Below, one piece after another: positions 15,340-19,831 of a stretch of 19,831 bases of DNA. The notes under the pieces were generated by a model, which searched no databases, was not told the origin of the DNA, and saw only the letters and a program-made list of their open reading frames with translations. The stretch is taken from contig JAUUWK010000007.1 of the NCBI GenBank assembly GCA_030589055.1, positions 1 through 19,831 of the forward strand, read 5' to 3'. The position numbers were made by a program, and so were the translations under genes. The DNA is from Candidatus Bathyarchaeota archaeon. GTDB taxonomy: Archaea > Thermoproteota > Bathyarchaeia > Bathyarchaeales > Bathycorpusculaceae. The first letter of the stretch is position 1. The number at the start of each line of letters is the position of its first letter.

Positions 15340-15356
15340 CGTTGATGTGCATCGCT

Positions 15357-16052
15357 ATGTTATACAACATTCCAACAGGCTGCAAAAAGATCGATGAAAC
15401 TCTGGAAGGTGGTATTCCAAACCGAAAGGTCAGCTTAATTTATGGCGAGGCAGAAACCGGAAAAACGACTTTGGCCATACAGTGTGCCGTAAATTGTGCA
15501 AGGCAAGGTTACAAAACATTATTTGTGGATTGTGACGGGACATTTTCGGGGCTAAGGCTTTCTCAGATTGCCTCAAGAGACTTGGATATTTCAGAGCTAA
15601 TAATTCTAATGAAACCAAACAATTTTGCTGAACAAGCAATAGTCATAGATCGGCTAACAGATTACGTAACTAAACACTTTGGGCTCGTAGTTATCGACAC
15701 TCTCACCTCTCTTTATGGCGCTGAAATTGCAGAGCATCCTGAAAAAACGTTCGAACTAAACCGTGAACTGAACAGACAAATGGCATGCTTAGCACAGATT
15801 GCCAGAATCCAGAGAATCACTGTCTTGACAACAAGCCAAGTGAGAAGCGTTTTCAATGAAGTACTCGTAAGCACAGAACCCGTAGCTAGTAGAGTTTTAA
15901 AATTCTGGGCAGACACTATCATCGCTATGAAACCTACGGAGAATACAAACATAATCAAAGGAACTTTGGAAAAAAGTCCCAAAAGGTTGCAGCCTCTAAC
16001 TTGCCACTTAAGAATAGAAGAGACTGGAATACATGAGTATTTGATTCACTAA
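15357..16052 (+). CDS. radB: DNA repair and recombination protein RadB
   Basis: RadB is a RecA-fold paralogue of archaeal RadA that consists of the ATPase core alone and modulates homologous recombination. IPTGCKKIDETLEGGIPN is the usual family start. Walker A is GEAETGKTT (30-38), Walker B is LVVIDTLTSLY with Asp114, and LTTSQVRS matches the family's downstream strand. The N-terminal helix-hairpin-helix domain of RadA is absent, as expected. The length from ATG 15357 is 231 residues. A TATA box 25 nt before that ATG supports this start. Frames open 12-15 nt earlier (TTG, ATG) are possible but would be within the promoter. CarS follows after 12 nt, so the two share a transcript. Confidence 0.9.
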   Translation: MLYNIPTGCKKIDETLEGGIPNRKVSLIYGEAETGKTTLAIQCAVNCARQGYKTLFVDCDGTFSGLRLSQIASRDLDISELIILMKPNNFAEQAIVIDRLTDYVTKHFGLVVIDTLTSLYGAEIAEHPEKTFELNRELNRQMACLAQIARIQRITVLTTSQVRSVFNEVLVSTEPVASRVLKFWADTIIAMKPTENTNIIKGTLEKSPKRLQPLTCHLRIEETGIHEYLIH

Positions 16053-16064
16053 TGGTTGTGGAAA

Positions 16065-16565
16065 ATGGAACTGGCACACCTAATCATCGAAGCGCTGAAG
16101 TTCATATTTCCAGCATACTGCGCCAACGGCATACCCGTAATCTTTGGCGGAGGCATTCCCTTGGACTTCGGGAAAAAGTTTTTCGATGGAAAACCAATTT
16201 TTGGCAAAAACAAAACTTTCAGAGGCTTCTTCTCTGGGCTGGTTGTTGGAACAGCTATTGGCTTCGTAGAAAGCGCGTTTTTCAATTACCCCAGCACATT
16301 TGGCTTATTTCTATCCTTAGGAGCCTTATTCGGAGACTTAGCTGGAGCCTTTGCAAAGAGAAGGCTTGGGCTCTGCCCTGGTGATTTGTTACCCGTTGTT
16401 GATCAGGTTGATTTTATAATAGGAGCCGTTCTGTTCTCTCTTCCCATTTATCTACAAACACTGTCTTGGGAGCTTGTAATCACTGCTTTGATTGTAACTC
16501 CTCCTATACACTTGCTAACGAATTTCGCAGCATACAAACTGGGTTTAAAAAGCAATCCTTGGTAA
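16065..16565 (+). CDS. carS: CDP-archaeol synthase
   Basis: CarS transfers CMP from CTP to unsaturated archaetidic acid to make CDP-archaeol, the precursor of all archaeal phospholipids. The protein, 166 residues, is an integral membrane enzyme. Hallmarks are IFPAYCANGIPVIFGGGIPL, FFDGKPIFGKNKTFRGF, GALFGDLAGAFAKRRLG and PVVDQVDFIIGAVL, which fit the DUF46/CarS family closely from end to end. At least four hydrophobic stretches separate these polar motifs. ATG 16065 is preferred over a TTG at 16056, which lies 3 nt after the radB stop. The gene ends 5 nt from the end of the convergent OSTC-like gene. Confidence 0.95.
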   Translation: MELAHLIIEALKFIFPAYCANGIPVIFGGGIPLDFGKKFFDGKPIFGKNKTFRGFFSGLVVGTAIGFVESAFFNYPSTFGLFLSLGALFGDLAGAFAKRRLGLCPGDLLPVVDQVDFIIGAVLFSLPIYLQTLSWELVITALIVTPPIHLLTNFAAYKLGLKSNPW

Positions 16566-16570
16566 AGCTT

Positions 16571-17002
16571 TTACTGGCCCAATTTTATCTGTATCGTGGT
16601 TTCAAGGAATATATACGCTATAATTAGAAGAGCAAAGCCTGTCAGAAGCATCAGGTAGGCTTGTCGCGGCTTGTAAGCATATTTTGTGCTTTGATACATG
16701 GCTATTGCTCCAATGATGCCCAGCGAATAGAGAATCGTGGCGATCATACTGTCAGTTATAAACTGTTCCGATAGTTGAGGGTAAAGAAAGATAAAGCGTC
16801 CACCACCAGGGGCATTCACGTAGGCTGATGGAAGCGGCCTCCTTACTACATTGTAAAGGCCTCCTCCGAAGAAAAATATGGCTGCGGCCATGACTATTGC
16901 TGAAAGAATTATAGTCGAGGGCTTTGTTGTCGAAATTTTTCTGTAGAATCTGTTTATCGAATAGGACAATGATGATATTCTTCTCTTAACTTTGCGTGAC
17001 AC
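16571..17002 (-). CDS. OSTC/OST3-OST6-like membrane protein (possible oligosaccharyltransferase subunit)
   Basis: A 143-residue protein with a basic N-terminal tail and three predicted membrane helices (about 30-50, 82-103 and 114-134). Compared by eye with eukaryotic OSTC/DC2 and the membrane part of OST3/OST6, it shows the same order of features. There is a helix ending in a Gly-Gly-containing turn (FFFGGGLYNVVRRPLPS), an exposed loop with several glycines, and YPQLSEQFITDSM ahead of helix two. A third helix ends in a basic residue-Leu-Gly tail (IQIKLGQ). In eukaryotes these subunits link oligosaccharyltransferase to the translocon or to substrate. The assignment is from recalled family sequences and needs a profile search. 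Its start overlaps the zinc-binding protein gene by 17 nt in the topA operon. No AglB/STT3 catalytic subunit is in the window. Confidence 0.6.
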   Translation of the reverse strand: MSRKVKRRISSLSYSINRFYRKISTTKPSTIILSAIVMAAAIFFFGGGLYNVVRRPLPSAYVNAPGGGRFIFLYPQLSEQFITDSMIATILYSLGIIGAIAMYQSTKYAYKPRQAYLMLLTGFALLIIAYIFLETTIQIKLGQ

Positions 17003-17219
17003 TTTGTTTTTCTCCGCCTCTAATTAGGTACTCCGCCACTTCCTTAGCCAATTCTCCTGTTAGTGAATTCTTAACAATCTCACTTAAATACTCTTTCCAA
17101 GAAGTTTCCAGCGCCTTTTTCCACACATCATATTTTTTAACGATACTCTCATAAGCCTTCATGTGTAGTTCGCAGTAACCTTTTTTGTCAGCCTCTCTAC
17201 TGCATATTACGCATTTCAA
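16986..17219 (-). CDS. Small zinc-binding protein of the topA operon
   Basis: A 77-residue protein with one zinc knuckle at its N-terminus, made of C3, C6, C16 and H19 (CVICSREADKKGYCELHMK). A charged helical region follows (AYESIVKKYDVWKKALETSW ... IVKNSLTGELAKEVAEYL). No function is known to me; the layout suggests a nucleic-acid or protein-binding adaptor. The start lies inside the 3' end of topA (23-nt overlap), and the end overlaps the OSTC-like gene by 17 nt. All three therefore form one tightly packed transcription unit, translated by coupling. The ribosome-binding site would be the GGAGAG within topA. Confidence 0.7.
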   Translation of the reverse strand: MKCVICSREADKKGYCELHMKAYESIVKKYDVWKKALETSWKEYLSEIVKNSLTGELAKEVAEYLIRGGEKQSVTQS

Positions 17220-19296
17220 TTTTTTTCTTTCTCTCCTTTTTCAATGGGCAATCTGGATTGAAACACAGTGCCCATGGGCGTTTTCCTTTTATCCGAGCCT
17301 GAACTGTAGGCCAACCGCATCCGCGGCAGTTTCTTCCACGCAGTCTTACAGAGCCTTTCTGTGGAAGTGGAAACGATGCCTCACATTTTCCTTTGAAATA
17401 GTTTGTACAGCCAATGAAACGTTTACCTGTTTTTCTTGAATAAATTATCATAAGTTTGCCTGTGCCACAAATTGGACAGGCACCAATTATTCTCTCTTCC
17501 AGCCTAGCCCTTTTTATGGCGTTGCTCAACTGTTCACCAATTATTTTCTCTTTATCTTTTAATTCTTCTATCACTGGCTTGAGGATTTCAACGGCATCCA
17601 CTAGTACATTTTCCCTTTTTTCGCTACTGGCTTGTATCTTATCCATCCTCTCCTCGAGTTCACTTGTCAATTTTATTGAAACAACGGCGGGACAATATTT
17701 TTCAAGGACTTCGAGAACCTCAAAACCTAAATGCGTCACGGCCATTCTTTCGTCTCGAACATACTTCCTATTGTAAAGTGTCTGTATAATATTCGCCCTC
17801 GTCGCTTTTGTCCCAATTCCAGCCTCTTCCATTTTGTTGAGGATGCTACTCGGGTTATATCGCGGCGGTGGTTTAGTGAATTTGTCCTCTAAAATCACCT
17901 TTTTAACTTTGATTGTTTGTCCTTCTTCTATCGGAGGCAAAAGAACTTCTTCTGATCTCACGTATGGTCCGTAGAAGTGCAGCCAACCTTCTTTTAAAGT
18001 TTGTCTTCCCCTTAAGTAGAAGCGATGCCCATTTACGTTGATGTGAACTTTGATGCTTTGTTTTATTGCTGGTTCGCTGAAAACAGCCATAAACCTTCTT
18101 ACAACAAGATCAAGAACTTTCTTTTCAGAATCATCTAAACCTCTTTCAGGTAGTTTTCCAGTCGGGTAGATGGCAGGGTGTGCTGGATCTTTCTTCTTTC
18201 CTTCCTTGGGCTTTAATTCTGGTTTTGCGAGAAGCTCTGCCGCGAGTTTTTTGTATTTGGGAACTTCGCTTAGTTTCTCTAGTATTGCATCATAGTTTAT
18301 TTCTCGTGGGAGTTTTTGACTGCTTGTTCTCGGATAGGAGATCAGAGCTTCCAGATAGAGACGTTGAGCGATGTATGATGTGCGTCTTGGCGCATAGCCA
18401 AATAAGCCATAAGCCTCTCTTTGTAGAGTGCCTAAATCAAAGGGCACTGGTGGTTTTTGCTGGAATCGTCTAACGTCGATTTTCTCAACTTGGCCATTCT
18501 TTCCTTTGCACTCGTTTAGAAGGGTGTCTGCTTCGTTCTTGATTTCGATTTTATCTTTCTCGTATTCTGCTTCAAAGACTGATCTGCTTATTTTGACTTC
18601 TGCTTTTACTTCCCAGTAAGGTGCCGGTACAAAGCTTCTGATTGATTTTTCCCTTGTAACGATGAATTTTAGGGTTGGACCTTGCACTCTTCCTGTGCTT
18701 AGTGTCGCATATTTTCCGCTCCAATTCCTTGCCGATATTGTTAGAGCTCGTGAAAGGTTTACACCGTAAAGCCAATCAATTTCGTGTCTTGTGCCTCCAG
18801 CCTCTATGAGTGCAAAATCTAGGTGTGGCAACAGTTCAGTGTATGATTTCTCTAGTTCCTCCTTTGTAAGGGTGGAATATTTCATGCGTTTTGAGATGTT
18901 TTCTTTGTTACCGCATGCGTATTTTAGTATGCAATATCCAATTACGCTTCCTTCAATGTCATAGTCACACGCATCAACAAACACGTTAGCTTCATTTGCA
19001 AGCTTTGAGATAGTTTCAATCCATGTACGGATTTGTTTTGCTCCTCTTTCAGCAGTGTATCTTGGCACCCATCTGAAATTGAAAACTGGATAATAGTTCC
19101 TTCCCTTTCTTTCTTCAGCAACCGTGTATAAATGCCCCAGGGCTGGAACAACAACTATTTCTTTATCTCTTTGAGCCACATAATACGGCACTCCATTATC
19201 TTCAGTCTTTTTTGCTTTCCCTTTCTCATTAAGGGCAGAAGCTATTCTCTGCGCAGCATCCGGCTTCTCCGTAATAATCAACGTGTACTTCCCCAT
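17197..19296 (-). CDS. topA: Type IA DNA topoisomerase (archaeal topoisomerase I/III)
   Basis: This enzyme relaxes negatively supercoiled or decatenates DNA through a transient 5'-phosphotyrosine break. The Toprim domain (1-150) shows IITEKPDAA with Glu10 and the metal motif DYDIEG (Asp111, Asp113, Glu115). TLSTGRVQGPTLKFIV (198-213) is a core type IA motif. The catalytic tyrosine is Tyr321 in LISYPRTSSQ. The C-terminal 95 residues contain two four-cysteine zinc fingers, CPIC ... C ... C and CRGC ... CFNPDC. At 699 residues it is the usual length for archaeal TopA. It lacks the helicase domain of reverse gyrase. It is the first gene of an operon with the zinc-binding and OSTC-like genes. The stop is TAG. 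Confidence 0.95.
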   Translation of the reverse strand: MGKYTLIITEKPDAAQRIASALNEKGKAKKTEDNGVPYYVAQRDKEIVVVPALGHLYTVAEERKGRNYYPVFNFRWVPRYTAERGAKQIRTWIETISKLANEANVFVDACDYDIEGSVIGYCILKYACGNKENISKRMKYSTLTKEELEKSYTELLPHLDFALIEAGGTRHEIDWLYGVNLSRALTISARNWSGKYATLSTGRVQGPTLKFIVTREKSIRSFVPAPYWEVKAEVKISRSVFEAEYEKDKIEIKNEADTLLNECKGKNGQVEKIDVRRFQQKPPVPFDLGTLQREAYGLFGYAPRRTSYIAQRLYLEALISYPRTSSQKLPREINYDAILEKLSEVPKYKKLAAELLAKPELKPKEGKKKDPAHPAIYPTGKLPERGLDDSEKKVLDLVVRRFMAVFSEPAIKQSIKVHINVNGHRFYLRGRQTLKEGWLHFYGPYVRSEEVLLPPIEEGQTIKVKKVILEDKFTKPPPRYNPSSILNKMEEAGIGTKATRANIIQTLYNRKYVRDERMAVTHLGFEVLEVLEKYCPAVVSIKLTSELEERMDKIQASSEKRENVLVDAVEILKPVIEELKDKEKIIGEQLSNAIKRARLEERIIGACPICGTGKLMIIYSRKTGKRFIGCTNYFKGKCEASFPLPQKGSVRLRGRNCRGCGWPTVQARIKGKRPWALCFNPDCPLKKERKKKIEMRNMQ

Positions 19297-19461
19297 CTTG
19301 GCACGTATCCTATAGGCGTATCAGGAAATGATGTCCCAAAATTAGACTTCACCCGCAGAATTAAAAGTTTCTATGGAAAGGCAGGAGGCAGCGTTACAAG
19401 ATTAGTAACCAATAAATATGCCATAACCATTACTTCACTCACTAGAACGGAGTGTAATACT

Positions 19462-19626
19462 ATACCTCAACGTGTTGTATGTCAACAATGTGGCTATGTA
19501 TTATATGATGGTCCTGAGCTTAAGCCACCAGATGAAATTATTCATCAACATAATGGAAAATGTCCTAAATGCGACAAAAAACTTGCACTTGTACCCTTAG
19601 ATGTTGAAGTAAAACCTGCAAAATGA
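19462..19626 (+). CDS. Small zinc-ribbon protein with apparent ATA start
   Basis: A 54-codon gene for a zinc ribbon with paired cysteines C7-x2-C10 and C34-x2-C37 (VVCQQCGYVLYDGPELKPPD ... GKCPKC). The sequence recalls small archaeal zinc-ribbon proteins that begin M-P/S-Q-x-V-V-C. Here the codon in the Met position is ATA, followed by CCT CAA CGT (P-Q-R). There is no in-frame ATG, GTG or TTG between it and the neighbouring topA gene. The only upstream ATG, at 19132, lies antisense in topA and would add 110 unrelated residues. GGAGTG at 19449-19454 sits 7 nt before the ATA, the usual spacing, which supports initiation there. The gene is followed 16 nt later by gcvT and probably shares its transcript. 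Function is unknown; nucleic-acid or protein binding is likely. Confidence 0.7.
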   Translation: MPQRVVCQQCGYVLYDGPELKPPDEIIHQHNGKCPKCDKKLALVPLDVEVKPAK

Positions 19627-19641
19627 TATGAGGGAAGAGGT

Positions 19642-19831
19642 TTGCCGGAAAAAGCACGGGGAACCCAGCTTTATGGAGTGTACATAAAAGCGGCGAAATT
19701 AATTGTTTTTGCTGGTTTTGAAGTGCCTATATGGTACAAGGGAATAGTCCCCGAACATTTAGCGGTGAGAAATAGCGTTGGCATCTTCGATATCTCCCAC
19801 ATGGGACGCGTTTCAATCATGGGTGTTGACT
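19642..19831 (+). CDS. gcvT: Glycine cleavage system T protein (aminomethyltransferase), N-terminal part
   Basis: The first 63 codons are visible before the window ends. GcvT takes the methylene group from the H-protein-bound intermediate and passes it to a tetrahydrofolate-type carrier, releasing ammonia. ARGTQLYGVYIKA, then KLIVFAGFEVPIWYKGIVPE, and then HLAVRNSVGIFDISHMGRVS are the standard N-terminal signatures of the family. Relatives read HxxVRxxxGxFDxSHMG at this place. The start is TTG at 19642, with GAGGG ending 7 nt upstream. A short ATG frame at 19628 is out of frame with this protein. Position after the zinc-ribbon gene suggests a shared operon. Confidence 0.9.
   Translation, partial: MPEKARGTQLYGVYIKAAKLIVFAGFEVPIWYKGIVPEHLAVRNSVGIFDISHMGRVSIMGVD

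Noticed and set aside
19132..19461. Long N-terminal extension of the zinc-ribbon frame
   Set aside because: It starts antisense inside topA, and the extra residues look like translated non-coding sequence.

Overview
The window is archaeal chromosome. The markers are RadB, CDP-archaeol synthase (CarS), a topoisomerase III-like type IA enzyme with C-terminal zinc fingers, a UbiD enzyme of the archaeal mevalonate-pathway type, TTTATA-like TATA boxes and several near-leaderless starts. NosD-type beta-helix remnants, a eukaryote-like OSTC/OST3-type membrane protein and a PAC4-like protein suggest a TACK-type lineage such as Bathyarchaeia. That placement is inference and would need a gene tree. I saw no rRNA, tRNA, CRISPR array, insertion sequence or origin.

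Left part (1-5440). On the minus strand there is a cut-off purine phosphoribosyltransferase (1-248) and a secreted, C-terminally anchored protein with eight N-glycosylation sequons. A histidine-degradation (hut) region follows on the plus strand. Glutamate formimidoyltransferase is interrupted by an in-frame TAG. A stump of a flavodoxin gene runs into the 3' end of a minus-strand GNAT acetyltransferase. A metallo-beta-lactamase-fold hydrolase sits 2 nt ahead of imidazolonepropionase (hutI), and a small two-helix membrane protein lies between hutI and hutU.

Middle part (5441-12600). Urocanate hydratase (hutU) is followed by a decayed NosD-like beta-helix gene, an ASCH-domain protein and about 440 nt without a recognisable gene. 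Three minus-strand units come next: Sua5 (tRNA t6A synthesis), a CBS-pair protein, and a translationally coupled pair made of a PAC4-like protein and a UbiD-family decarboxylase (probably anhydromevalonate phosphate decarboxylase).

Right part (12600-19831). This is an information-processing and lipid region. It holds endonuclease III, a Clp1/Grc3-type polynucleotide kinase overlapping an uncharacterised RNase H-fold protein with a complete-looking acidic catalytic set, and a divergent RadB-CarS pair. A tight minus-strand operon follows, made of TopA, a small zinc-binding protein and the OSTC-like membrane protein. The window ends in a 54-codon zinc-ribbon gene that apparently starts with ATA, followed by the beginning of gcvT.

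Three genes carry coding lesions (ftcD, flavodoxin, NosD-like) and a fourth has an odd start codon, so either local gene decay or sequencing error must be considered. Several genes bear on one-carbon metabolism: formimidoyltransferase would pass a formimino group from histidine to a folate-type carrier, and GcvT also uses such carriers.
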